From: Eudorina sp. 2006-703-Eu-15
Lineage: Eukaryota > Chlorophyta > Chlorophyceae > Chlamydomonadales > Volvocaceae
Direction: 5' to 3'
NCBI GenBank assembly: GCA_003117195.1
Contig: BDSI01000103.1
Coordinates: 343,928 to 407,927 of the forward strand
DNA length: 64,000 bases
In this document: in pieces, positions 33,801 through 45,738 of the stretch
How positions within the stretch are numbered: position 1 is the stretch's first letter
Layout of the letters: each line of letters opens with the position of its first letter
The notes under the pieces: generated by a model
Seen by the model: only the letters and a program-made list of their open reading frames with translations
Told to the model about the DNA's origin: nothing
Database searches by the model: none
Translations under genes and position numbers: made by a program

Positions 33801-36800
33801 GGCTAGACGGGGCTGGCTGCCACATGAGAGGGGCCCTCTGCCCCGCGAGGGGGGCCGCGGGGTTCGTGAGGGGCGAGGTGCACTCCCCTGCGACCGTGTC
33901 TGCCTCTGTGTGTGTGTATCGCTCCATCAGGTCCCGCTCAGAGCGGGAGCGCCGCATCGCGGAGGAGCAGGCCCTCGCGGCGGAGGCCGTCCTGCGCGAG
34001 CACAACGAGGCGGCGGCGGCGCTGGCGACGGAGCTGGCCCGGCTGCGAGCATCGTACGGCGGTGCGTCGTACAGCGAGGCAGGAGCGGCCGGCGGCAGCG
34101 GCAGCGCGGTGGCGGCAGCTGCGCGGCTGCTTCCGCTGGCCGACGAGCGCGCGATGGAGGCGGCGCTGCGGCTCCGGCGGTGTGAGTGGCGCGAGGCGCG
34201 CATGGCGCTAGCGGCCCGACGGCGGCTGCTGTGGCAGGTGCGGTGTCTGCTGTGGCGCAAGCGCTTGCGGCTGAGGACTGGGTCACGGACTACTGGGTCA
34301 CGGACTGGGTCACGAACTGGGTCACGGACTGGGTCACGAACTGGGTCACGGACTGGGTCACGAACTGGGTCACGAACTGGGTCACGAACTGGGTCACGAA
34401 CTGGGTCACGAACTGGGTCACGAACTGGGTCACGAACTGGGTCACGGACTGGGTCACGGACTGGGTCACGGACTGGGTCACGGACTGGGTCACGAACTGG
34501 GTCACGGACTGGGTCACGAACTGGGTCACGAACTGGGTCACGGACTGGGTCACGAACTGGGTCACGAACTGGGTCACGGACTGGGTCACGGACTGGGTCA
34601 CGAACTGGGTCACGGACTGGGTCACGAACTGGGTCACGGACTGGGTCACGGACTTCTGGGTCACGAACTGGGTCACGAACTGGGTCACGGACTGGGTCAC
34701 GGACTGGGTCACGAACTGGGTCACGGACTGGGTCACGAACTGGGTCACGGACTGGGTCACGGACTGGGTCACGGACTGGGTCACGAACTGGGTCACGAAC
34801 TGGGTCACGGACTGGGTCACGGACTGGGTCACGAACTGGGTCACGAACTGGGTCACGAACTGGGTCACGGACTGGGTCACGGACTGGGTCACGAACTGGG
34901 TCACGGACTGGGTCACGAACTGGGTCACGAACTGGGTCACGGACTGGGTCACGAACTGGGTCACGGACTGGGTCACGGACTGGGTCACGGACTGGGTCAC
35001 GGACTGGGTCACGGACTGGGTCACGGACTGGGTCACGGACTGGGTCACGGACTGGGTCACGGACTGGGTTACGGACTTCTGGGTCACGGACTGGGTCACG
35101 GACTGGGTCACGAACTGGGTCACGGACTGGGTCACGGACTGGGTCACGAACTGGGTCACGAACTGGGTCACGAACTGGGTCACGGACTGGGTCACGGACT
35201 TCTGGGTCACGAACTGGGTCACGAACTGGGTCACGGACTGGGTCACGGACTGGGTCACGAACTGGGTCACGAACTGGGTCACGAACTGGGTCACGGACTG
35301 GGTCACGGACTGGGTCACGAACTGGGTCACGGACTGGGTCACGAACTGGGTCACGAACTGGGTCACGGACTGGGTCACGAACTGGGTCACGGACTGGGTC
35401 ACGGACTGGGTCACGGACTGGGTCACGGACTGGGTAGGCTGGGTCACGGACTGGGTCACGGACTGGGTCACGGACTGGGTCACGGACTGGGTCACGGACT
35501 GGGTTACGGACTGGGTCACGGACTGGGTTACGCACTCCCTTGCCGCCCCCTTGGGGCCCATCGGACTCTGATGGGCGCTTGCTGTGTTCCGGCCCCTGCA
35601 TCCCCGCCATGCAAGCGCAGGCGCATCTCCTCCGTGTCTCACCCCTTGGGATGTGGGCACGTGTCGAGCGCCGCGCACCCTTCCTCTACCTCTTACCGCT
35701 TACCTCCTATCTCTACCGCACCGACAGGGCATCGAGGCCGAGGAGCTGGCGCAGCTCCGGCAGCTGGTGGCTGCAGCCCGCGCCGGGCAGCCGCCCGCGC
35801 TGACAGCAACGGCAGCACCGTCAGCGAGGGAAACCAGCGCCGCACCGCCGCCGCCGTCACTGGCGCGCGTGGCGACGGCGGAGGTCGCCGGGGGGGCTGG
35901 CGGCGAGCCGCAACCGCCCGGACCCGACCTGACCGGCCCGCCGCCGCTGCAGCTGCAGCTGCCGTCCAGCCCGCGGCCCGGCGCAGACGAGCTGCTTGCC
36001 GTTCGTTCCTCGCCGACGCGGACGCCGCGACAGGGCGGTGCGCCGTCGCCGTCGCCCTCCGGCCGCTCCCTGCGCATCCAGACCTCGGGCCTGTCCCCGG
36101 GACAGGGCGGCGAGGCGCCCGGGCTGCCCGGGTCGCCGCGGCCCATCACCCCGAGGTCCAGCGGCCGCGGGAGTCCGGTGCTGGTTGCGCACGTCAGTCG
36201 GCCCCGCAGGGCCACCTACCACGACGCGGGACCTCCCGTGGAGCCGCTCTCGCCCCTCAGGGCTGCAGCCGACGGGATCGGCGGCGGTGGAGGGGGGGCC
36301 GCGGCGGCGGTGGCCGGGGGTTCGGCGACGGCAGAGCCGCCGCCGCCGCCGGCGACAGCGTCGCTGCGCACGCGCGCCAGTGACGGCGGCGGCCCGGCGC
36401 CGCGCACGCCGCACCGGGGCATCGCCGTCGGCCACCGACCCGTGGGTCACCACTCCGGCGCGAAACGCAGGCTGTCCATCACCGGCAGCGGGGCCTTTGG
36501 GATGATGGCTGCGATGTCGCCCTCCGTTTCCGTACCCGAGTCCTGGGGCGCGGGGCTTGAATCGCTGCCGAGTGACCCGTGGGTCCGTGCAGGTGGTCCT
36601 GGTGGCGGCGGCTTCCTCCGGCCGCCCTCACCCGGCCTTGCACTGCAGGCGGCGGGTGCCCCTCCCCCGCCACGCGGCTACATGCCGTCCTCCAGAGGCA
36701 TTGGGACGCGCAGTGCCGCGGGCCGCGGCGGCGCTGGGGCCGGCCTGCTGCTGCAGCTGCAGAGCCGCCACTCGCGGCGGCGGTGGACTCTTCTGCCCAA

Positions 36801-39800
36801 CGCTGCCTCCGCCGCAATGGAACTCAGCGCCGGGGGCCCTGGGGCCCTGGCGGCGCAGTTTCTCTCGCAGCCACAGCCGCAGCCGCAGCCGGCCTGGGCC
36901 CCCGGTGCGGAGGACGCGGGTGAGGGGCTCCTGCGGGGCCAGCCGGCGGAGGGGCTGGGGAGCGGGTACGGCACGGCGGAGGCGGCGAGCGAAGCAGCGG
37001 GGGGTGGCGGCGCGAGCGCGCATCATCACGTCTTGCAGCACCATGCGGCGGTTGCGGCGCAGCAGCCGCTGACGTCCACCGACGCAGAGGCGGTGGCGTT
37101 GTGGGCGGCTGCCTGGCCAGCTGCGGCGCCTTACGAGCTGAGGACCTTGCCGGCCGATGGGCCTTCGGGGCGCCTACAGCTGCAGCAGCAGCAGCAGCAG
37201 CAGCCTCGGCAGCGGGCGCTTTGGAAGGTGCAGCAGTCAGCGGAGGCGGCCCCGGGCCCTATGTACGACAGGACGAGCATCGTCGGCGTGATGCCCGCAG
37301 CCTCTGCCCTTGCCGCGCCCTACACGTACCCGGCACCGGGGGCACCGGGGGTGTCGGAGCTGCAGCCGGGCCCGGGGCGTCAGCTGCAGCGGCTGGCGCT
37401 GTCCTCGGGGCACCCCTCGGTGACAGCAGAGCACGACAGCCCCGTCAAGGCGCTGCTCCGGTCGTACCTTGCCGACCCACGGGTCGCGGCACGCGTCCGG
37501 TCGGCTGCCTACTCGCCCCCTCACCGCGGGCCCGAGCTCGTTCGCCACCAAATGTTGCAGGTCGAAGGCGGGCGCGACGCGGCCGCCCCTCACATGCCGC
37601 CCGACAGCATGCTCCCCTCGGGAGCAGATACGGGTCGCAATGTGCTCTTGGGGGGCGGCGGGGGCGGCGGCAGCGGCCGAGAAAGAAGCCGCCAGGCGAT
37701 TTTGTCGGAGGACCTGGCGTATGCGCCCGTCGGGGTTGCCGTACAAACCTGCCTGTTCGGCACCGTACTGGCGCAGTACCGCCTCACGACGCGCGCGGTG
37801 TGGCACGTGCTCGTCCACGAGTACCGTCTGGTGCAGTACTGCGAGGCGCTCAGGTGGGGTCACCCCACCGGGGGGGATGGGGGCCCAGAGGGGGGCGCAC
37901 CCGGGCGACCTGGCGGCCTGATGACGACATTGGGCGTGATGACGTCATAGCGGCAACGTAGGAGGATTGGGGGGACTAGGGGGCCCGGGGCCCGCGGCCG
38001 TTGGGGTGGTGGCGGTGCGAGGGTCAAAGGAGCCACATCCCATATGCCACATCTCACATCCCCGCTCTCCGAACTGAGCGGGGCTGCGATGTGGGATGCC
38101 CTGCCATGGAGGTGGGACCGCAGGCTGCACCCCTCGGACCGGGGCTCACCAACCCCGACGCAACCGACCTGACCTGCCGGCCTCCATCCCTCATTGGCCG
38201 CACCCGCACCCGCAGGCGGTTCTTCTTCTGCGAGGCGGGCGACGTGGCGGGCGCCCTGGCGGACTCGCTGACGCGGCGCGTGGAGGCCCGGCCGCACATG
38301 CCGCCCTCCACCGCCGAGCTGCGTGCCATGCTGGAGGAGGCGCTGGCGGGATGCAGTCTGGTGGGGACGGGCAGGGGCGGGCAGCCCGCCAGGGGCGTGC
38401 AGGCGCAGCGCAGCTTCCGCGGCGTCGCTTCCGCCGCCGCTGCTGGCGAGGGCGAGCGCGGTGGCGGAGGCGGTGGCGGAGGCGGTGGCGGAGGCGGTGG
38501 CGGAGGTGCAGGTGGAGGTGGGGGCGCGCCAGCTGCCATGACGGGCGGCAACACGGCGCCAGGCGGTCGGGGCGGGCGGGGAGGCGATGAGGCGCGGACG
38601 GTGGTGCAGGGTCTGCACGTGCGGTGTGTGCCCCGCCGGATGCTGGGCACCGGGAGCTACTTCGCGTCGGACGTGATGCTGGTGACGTGCAAGGTGGGTG
38701 GGTGGGTGGGTGGGGTCAGGGGCGGGTGGGCGGTCGCGACGTCGCTCGAGAATCGGTCGATCAAGGACCTCGTGCCCTGGAGACCCTGTAAGCCGTCGCC
38801 TGGCAGTGGATGGACCCGGGCGACCCAATCGCCCTCTGGGCTCCTTGTCGCCCTCTGGGACTGGAGGGGGACGGCGGGAGCGGTGAGGACGGGGCGGGCA
38901 GGTGAGCCCACCCGGGGGCACGGGGCAGCTGCACCATCCACCGCAGCCATGCACCCGGGTAGAGCGGTAGACGTCCGCCCTCCACCGCGGCCTCACCCGC
39001 CGTTTCCTCCTCCTCCTGGGCTGGGTCCTCCTCCTCCGGGTCCCCGTCCGAGCCTACCTACCTACCTACCTACCCCCACCTACCTACCTACCTACCTACC
39101 TACCTACCTACCTACCTACCTACCTACCTACCTACCTACCTACCTACCTACCTACCTACCTACCTACCTACCTACCTACCTACCTGCATGCGCGCACTAC
39201 TCCACCGGGCCCCATCAGACACGCCGATGGTGCTGCGCTGCGCCCTGAGGGGGTTACCGCCTCCATGTCCCTGGTGCCGTCCGGCCTCGGCCTCGGCCTC
39301 AGCCTCAGCCTCAGCCGGGGGTCCACACGTCCCGTAGATACCGCCTTGAGGGCGCCAGCCCAGCCCCCCTCCCGCCCCGAGCCCCCCTCCCGCCCCTCCT
39401 GGCTGCCCCAGGTCCCCCGGCCCCTGGACGCCGTCATCACGCCCGACTGCATGCGGGACTACGCGGACGTGTTCAGTCTGCTGCTCCGGGTGCGCTGCGC
39501 CGCATCCGCCCTGGCCACCTGCTGGGCCCGGCTCAACGCCGCCACCAGCCCCCTGGTCGCGAGGGAGCTGAAGGGCCGAGCGACACGGGAGCGCAGCAGC
39601 CGCGGTGGCGGTCACGGTGGCGGAGGTGGAGGTGGCCGCGCTGTCGCTGACGGCAGCGGCCAAGGCGTTGGTCGGGGTCAGGGAGGGATGCACCCGCTGT
39701 GGCAGAAGCGGCTGTCGGTGGCGCGGCTGTGGCTGCAGGCGGCGTCCCAAGTGGTGGCGTTGCTGCGACAGCACCTGCATGTGAGGGAAGGAGGGAGGGA

Positions 39801-41610
39801 GGGAGGGAGGGAGGGAGGGATTAGAGGGCTCGCCCGGGGAGGGTCCAGGTCGGCCAACCTCATCGCCGTCTGCCACCTAGACGACGGAAGGGGCCGTCCC
39901 ATTCATCAAACTTGGCAATTTCAGTCCCGGTTTGTTGGTGAGGGGTGGGTGGGTGTCGCTGGCGAGGTCCATATGTACATGTCGAGGTGCAAGCGAAAGC
40001 AGGAGGGGCCCGGAAGGGGGTGTACTGCTCGGGGGTTGGCCGGCGGAGGTCAGCCGGGTAGTCCGGGTTGAGGTGGAGTCGCGCAGCGAGCACACCGGGG
40101 CCCTCTTCCGAAACACATTACAAGAAGCGCACACGTCCACTCCTTCCTTGCTCATTGACCGCTTCTCGACTAGCTCAGAGAACGTGCTGGTCGGACATTG
40201 ATCTCCCTAGCCCTAGAGGGGAGCAGCACCGCAGCTTGGTTCCTCTGCAGGCCGGCAATTCATCTCTCCGCTCATGAGGATGTGGCCCCTCCAACCTCAC
40301 CCGCCCACCCCGGGGCCCCGCAGGTGGAGCTGCAGGGTTGCTGCTGGGGAGACCTCGCGCGGGCTCTGGCGGGTCCGACGCCGCAGGACCTGGTGCAGAT
40401 GCGGGAGGTCCACCTCAGGTACGGTACGGCGTCTCCACGGGCGTCTCCACGGGCCGCGTCTGGTATATAGCGTTGGTTTCATGGTGGGTGGGTGCGACGG
40501 ATGCCGGAGGGAGCTACATGTAGTACGGCACGGTAAGGCCGGCACAGCATGTCAGCAACCATACCAGAGCAGTTGAGGGCAAATACCGTTGTTGATGACG
40601 GTATCCTTTGTGACGGTGTTCTCGGTGGCCCAAGGCCGCACCACAAGAGAGCTGCTGATCCTGGTTCGACGGTGCTTACAATCCCCCGACTTGTGGGTAT
40701 TCCTCACCCCAACCCTCGCCCCAGCCCAGCCCAGCCGCCTGTGCTCGCCCGGTCGGTTTCCCTGATCTGATGGATCTGATTTGATTTGATCTGATTAAAT
40801 GTGATCTGATTTGATCTGGGTCCTCCGGTCGCTGTGCGGTGTTACGATGCCTTGTCACGCCCGTCTCCCTTACCCGGACGTGTGTCACATGTCACATCCT
40901 GCCGCAGATACCTGGCGTGTGCTCGGGAGGTCTGCATGCTGCCGCCCCGCCGCCACCTGGAGCGGAGCGGCCGCGACGACGCGGCCCACCAGCCGCCGGC
41001 TGCCAGCGCCTGCGCCGCACCGACCACCCTCTCCACAGCCACCCTAACCATGCGGCCACAACAACAACAGCACCCCCAGCAGCAGCAGCCGCCCTCGCAG
41101 CCCTCGCAGCAGCATCCCCAGCAGCAGCAGCAGCAGGACCAGCAGCCCGGAGTGGCGCTGATGGAGGTGCTGCAGTGCGCAGCAGCCATGGCCACCGTGC
41201 TCCGGCGCGCACTGACCGCGCTGGAGCTCCGCGCCAGCGCATCTGATGGCGCGCTCCTGGCGGCACCGCGCCAGCCGACCGTGTCGCCTGTGCTGTCGGC
41301 CATCAGCCGGGCCGCGCAGGCGGCACCCGGCGGCGCCGCTGGAAGGCGGGTCGGTGACCCGCGGGTCGGCAGCGATGCGGTGGGCGACGGATGGGGCGAT
41401 GCGGAGCTGGATGATGACCTGTGGGCCCACGTGGTGGTGTGCCAGACGCGGTTGGGCCAGGCGCTGGGGGCGCTGCATGGGGCGCTGCAGCGACTGGGGA
41501 GCTCTCAGGAGGGCGAGCTGCCGCTGCTGGGGGAGATGGCGGCGCTGCTGGCGTGCGACCCTTGCAGGGGGTTCATTGAGGCAGCGGGCGGCGGCCGATG
41601 GCGGGGCTAG
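27679..41610 (+). CDS. Gamma-tubulin complex component 6-like (GCP6)
   Basis: Spc97/Spc98-family subunit of the gamma-tubulin ring complex, which nucleates microtubules at basal bodies and other organising centres. Phase-consistent exons: 27679-27933, 28262-28356, 28526-30127, 30508-30706, 31020-31619, 31872-32156, 32695-33003, 33467-33717, 33931-34237, 35728-37853, 38216-38693, 39412-39780, 40324-40418, 40908-41610 (~2,556 aa). GRIP1 half: [37 protein letters not shown], then [19 protein letters not shown] and [22 protein letters not shown] long charged coiled coil follows ([19 protein letters not shown] ... [21 protein letters not shown]). GRIP2 half: [75 protein letters not shown] and [15 protein letters not shown]. 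The central coiled-coil insert favours GCP6 over GCP2-5. The start may instead be the in-frame ATG at 27817. It is longer than human GCP6 because of Ala/Gly/Gln-rich inserts. Confidence 0.85.
30843..30892 (+). repeat. (CTGT)n microsatellite
   Basis: About twelve CTGT units in an intron of the GCP6-like gene. Confidence 0.9.
33138..33347 (+). repeat. (CTAC)n microsatellite
   Basis: About 50 CTAC tetramers with two CTGC interruptions, in the GCP6-like intron between exons 7 and 8. Tetramer periodicity keeps several frames open (Leu-Pro-Thr-Tyr). Confidence 0.95.
34275..35532 (+). repeat. 12-bp minisatellite array, ~100 units
   Basis: Roughly 100 tandem units of (G/A)ACTGGGTCACG, broken only by three 15-bp variants (GACTTCTGGGTCACG near 34650, 35073 and 35199) and one GGTAGGCTGGGTC unit near 35433. 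It lies inside the intron between GCP6-like exons 9 and 10: exon 9 ends at CTGTGGCAG|GTGCGG and exon 10 begins at GACAG|GGCATCGAG. Because the unit is a multiple of three without stops, it opens 400-670 codon frames on both strands (Val-Arg-Asp-Pro, Thr-Gly-Ser-Arg, Asp-Trp-Val-Thr, Gln-Ser-Val-Thr). None is supported as a gene. Confidence 0.95.
39053..39187 (+). repeat. (CTAC)n microsatellite, second array
   Basis: About 30 CTAC tetramers with a CCCC interruption, in the GCP6-like intron between exons 11 and 12. Same unit as the array at 33138. Confidence 0.95.
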
Positions 41611-44600
41611 GGCGGGAGCTTGCATGCATGCTCGCGGTGGGACGGCAGTGGTTAGGTTTGGCAGCGGTTTGCCGGGAGGGTCCGGTAGGGTCCGGCGCGT
41701 CGGATCAATGGATGGGTGTGCTTCTAGGAGTTCCGGAGGCGGCTGCGGTGCGGGCGTGGCTAAAGGAGACAGCAAATATGAGCGGGTTTGAGCGACCTGG
41801 CCTGGTAAGAGTGCACGGGCGCTAGGTTAGGTCAATCTAGCCTGGCCTTGGAATCTTGGCAACGCACCCCGGTGTCTACCGACGCAGCTGCGTCTGTCCG
41901 CGCCGCTGCAGCGAGTCGGGCGTACGGATCTTTCGCGACTAAAAGACGAGTTACATGTCATACGAAGAGGCCAAGGCTTCATGGTAGTCGTGTGCTTGCG
42001 GCGGGCGCAAATGTCAGGAAAAGTCTGACTACATGACGGTTGCAAAAATCATATATGGGGCAAAAACGGAGCTTCCTCTCGCGTTTCGGACCACCACCAT
42101 CCAGGCGTATTTGAAGTGCAAGCAGGTAACGTTGGTTATGCGCGGTCGTGAACGCTTTGGGAAGCTCATGTTTCCGCAGCCTGTACAAGAGTTACATGTG
42201 CAACTCACACATGTTGTTTCAAACCAGTGCTCCCACACAATAGTACCAATCGTAAACACCTTGGCACATATTATTAAAGGTCTACCGTACATCGTTGAAA
42301 CGCTGTGACCGAGCACGGCCGCATTGTCAGCGTTTCGCGCTGGTTACGTCCACTTCTAGATTCAACGGTCTACTTGCGCAGTAATGCGCGAGCTGGTGTT
42401 CGTATTCGCCCGCCAGCAGACAGTCCGTGTACCCCCGGTATCAGTCAACCGGCATGATGCCGCATTATGACGAAATAATTTGTTTCTCAAACAACAAACT
42501 CTGTTAATCACATGGCGCTTCCTGCGAGGCTCTGCGTCTTCCACTTGTCAAGGATTCAACAATGCGCTAGGTATGTATGTTCCCTACCCGTCACTGGCCA
42601 CCCTCTTCAACGAGAGGCATTTGCGGGCACCAAGAGCTGGCGGACGAAAGTCCTGCCCCATGGTCTTGGCACGGCCCTGGCCAGCCTTGCTTCGTCTGGG
42701 TTAGGATGTAATGTAACCGTTACAAGGTGGACCCCTGTCCCGACCGAGTGTTCCAACGGGCCCAGGTAGCTCGTAGGCGCCTCATCGGGATGAGACTGGG
42801 GAGCGGCCCTGGATAGCTCGGACCTGTCCAACGGCGGCAGGCCGGTGTCGCACGGGACCAGTGTGGCCAAATATTTACGGGCCAAGAACCCCAATTTTTT
42901 CCCTAAGACCCCTCACAAAACCTGCGAGATTTCATCTTATTTCTGTTACGCTGCAGAGAGCCGGGAATCTGCCCTGCCCCTGTCAGGACCGAGGAAGGCC
43001 CCAAAACTCTGCCCCGCCAAAGCTTTTTTGCTACTGGTGACAGGCCTGAAACCTGCGGAACTTTATGCCCCCGCTGTGGAAGATAGCAACACTGCTCGGG
43101 ACAACGACCAGGGCTTTCAGTTCAGGCGGGGAATGGGATGGCGGGTTTGGTGCAGAACCGGTTGCTGGGATGAAGACGCAAAGGCTTACCGGGTGGTTGG
43201 GAAACCATGTGGACTCCCTGTGCTGAGAGAGTCTGTACGGCATAACCGTACCGACTTACAGGCCTCAGATGGACGGGAGATAAATACAACGGAGCCTCTA
43301 TGGGCTTGGGTGGTTGTGCTGTCGGCTTTGCAGTGCTTTTAATCTGGGATGATGGTGTTACAGTGGACCCCGCATGTCATTGGTGATGACAGTCGTACAT
43401 ACCCTCCTCACCGCACCCCGCAAAAGCGGAACCGTGCCACCTGCTTTGGCGCATCGGACGCCGGACAGGCTCCACAAGTGCACCGAAGCACCCGTTCCTG
43501 AGAACCAGCCATAGCCAAGGAAAACGTCCGCGCAGGGGGAGTTAGCCGCCAGGGCGCCCCTTCTTGCGAACCACTACCACGACCGGTCAAGACCGGTTCC
43601 CGCCCCCTGCGGTGGCCTGTGGTGCCCCGCAGTGGCCTCTTTGCTGTCCTTACGGGGTCTCTCTTGGGTAAGCAAGCAATGGTCCCCTAACCGACAATGT
43701 TTTTGAGGCCCAAGGAAACATTCCATTCATTCATTTGTGACACAGATTTTCCTTGGGAGGCCTACCTCAAACAGCAGACACACGTCGTACACCTGTACGA
43801 GCAACGCGGCGAGACCAAAGCGACCGCTTCATTCGTGCGGATAAACGCAGGCAACGTCAGCGCACGGGGTTTGCTGTGCTTTGCTACGCGGAAACGCGAA
43901 GATGTCTTCGACGTTGTCGCATGGGTAAGCAATGTTCTCTTCGTGCACCGATGTTCTCTTCGTGGGCCCGCTGTAATGTCCACCCACTCATGAATTCCTC
44001 CTACACACGGTTTGATTTCCATCGTTTGCATTGGGGGCAAGCCAGCACGTACACCTAATGCGTCAGAGAACCCGCACGAGCGTTATCCAAATTACCCAAC
44101 CCCCCCTAGGTGTAGAACGCACATCCGATTTTTCATCACACTTGCATGTCGTGCAATGGGCCATGCAACCGTCTCGGGAGACGTGATGCACGGCACTAAC
44201 AGCAGTACGGCAGCCTCATCAGGAATGGGCCCGTCGCATGGTAGGGTAACCCTTGTCACCTTTCTAACACCCTTGTCACCCGTCGAGCACCGTGCCCAAG
44301 TGCCATCCAACATGACCCCAACACCCATGGACATTCACCTGGTTCTTGGTCTGCATGACTCCGAAAGCAGTTCTTTGCCCTCGAGTACACAAATGAGCGC
44401 TGCGGCAGGTAGTGGTCTGATGTATATGTGTCATCGGCCCATGGCGCCCTGGGGTTCACGGGTGTGTGTGATTCCATGTCCGCACACACTTACGTCTGTT
44501 ACCCCAAGGATGCCGGCCCCCACCCCTTGATGTGCTGCTGGTTCGCACTGTGTACACCTGTTTGACGTTGACCGTGTCTTGCGGCACAGTGCTCTCCGCT

Positions 44601-45738
44601 TATATGGCTGCAGTCGGTGAGCGCAATAGGCGCTGCCTCTTGCCATGTCTTATGGGCGCAGCCCATGCCCTGCGACCATTGTAAGAAGCTAAGAACATTT
44701 GAGCAGCGCAGTACGACACGAACATTTTTATCGCCCTAGTCACCCTACGATCGCCCAAGTAATAATAAAACCCGCTTTCCAATCCACGGTTTCGCGTAGA
44801 TTGACATCGGTGGACAATCAATCTTGGATATGAAGAAACGTACGGATTCTCGTCGTTCGAGAACAGGGCTACCCCGGCAAGCGCGGAATTGTTTTCGCAA
44901 GAATGCTCAATGTAATCTATGCTCTGAGTTTAGAGAAACGTAAAATACCGCTCTTCAGTCACTGCCGCGTGCCCTTAATAATATAAGACGGCAGTTTTAT
45001 TGGACAAATGACCTGACGCCTTAAACGTTTCGAGAGCAATACCCATAAAATGAACAGTTAGGTGCTTGCTAACTTTTAGTGGGCCACCTACGGGATACCG
45101 GTACGTCGAATAATTACGGCCGAACACGCAACCCAGCTTGGAAAAGGGTTACTTCACACATGCACGCAGCATGAAATAGAATATCACGAGCTATTTTGTT
45201 CAAATGATGGCAGGCAGGTCGTGCAACAGGAAAAGAATAGGTGAATCGTCATTTGCATTACACGTCCGTGAAGGACAGGTTGAAAGCATGAATGATGTCA
45301 GCCTTTATCAGCTACGTAACGGAATATTTACTGAAATAGATATGATGCGGCACTCCTCCTTTTCCGGGCACGGTTACATCTCGTTGTGAAATTATGGGAT
45401 TTCGTACGTATACTGTTACATGCAATCTATGCATTTATGCCTAATATCTCACATTATTCTGAAGATCATAGCGTACGCGTACATCGTCAAATATTAATGT
45501 CTCCTACTTAACCTGCGGACGACGGGCAGCCGGTGCGCCAGCCTCCTACAGCGCGCATTCATGGAACGCACCAGCGGGCATCGAAAGTGCAGTAAAAGAG
45601 CCTTAGTGTTCTCTGATGAACTTGTCTTTGTCATTGAGGCTCAGTTTCGGCTTGCGTCGTCTGTAACGTTCGGGACTCCGAGGTCTGAAGTGCCCTGAGT
45701 CTGTATGAGCAGCTTTAGTTGTCCCCTTGCATAAAGTT
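41611..45738. other. 4.1-kb gene-poor, AT-richer interval
   Basis: Begins with the 3' UTR of the GCP6-like gene and ends with the promoter of the phosphodiesterase gene. Base composition is far more even than in the exons. Scattered open frames of 60-165 codons (for example 42845-43342 plus and 42033-42308 plus) show no recognisable domain, no GC-rich third positions and no clear splice partners. I see no tRNA, terminal repeat or transposase. Confidence 0.55.
42707..42716 (+). terminator. Tandem TGTAA polyadenylation signal (candidate)
   Basis: TGTAATGTAA, two abutting chlorophycean poly(A) motifs, ~1.1 kb after the GCP6-like stop codon. A plausible, though distant, transcript end. Confidence 0.35.

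Noticed and set aside
33592..35678. Very long open frames on both strands (VRDP, TGSR, DWVT and QSVT repeats)
   Set aside because: They are the frames of a 12-bp tandem repeat that lies between a consensus donor (34238) and acceptor (35727) of the GCP6-like gene; no independent coding signal.
42845..43342. 165-codon frame in the AT-richer gap
   Set aside because: No recognisable domain, codon use unlike the neighbouring genes, no supporting splice or poly(A) context.
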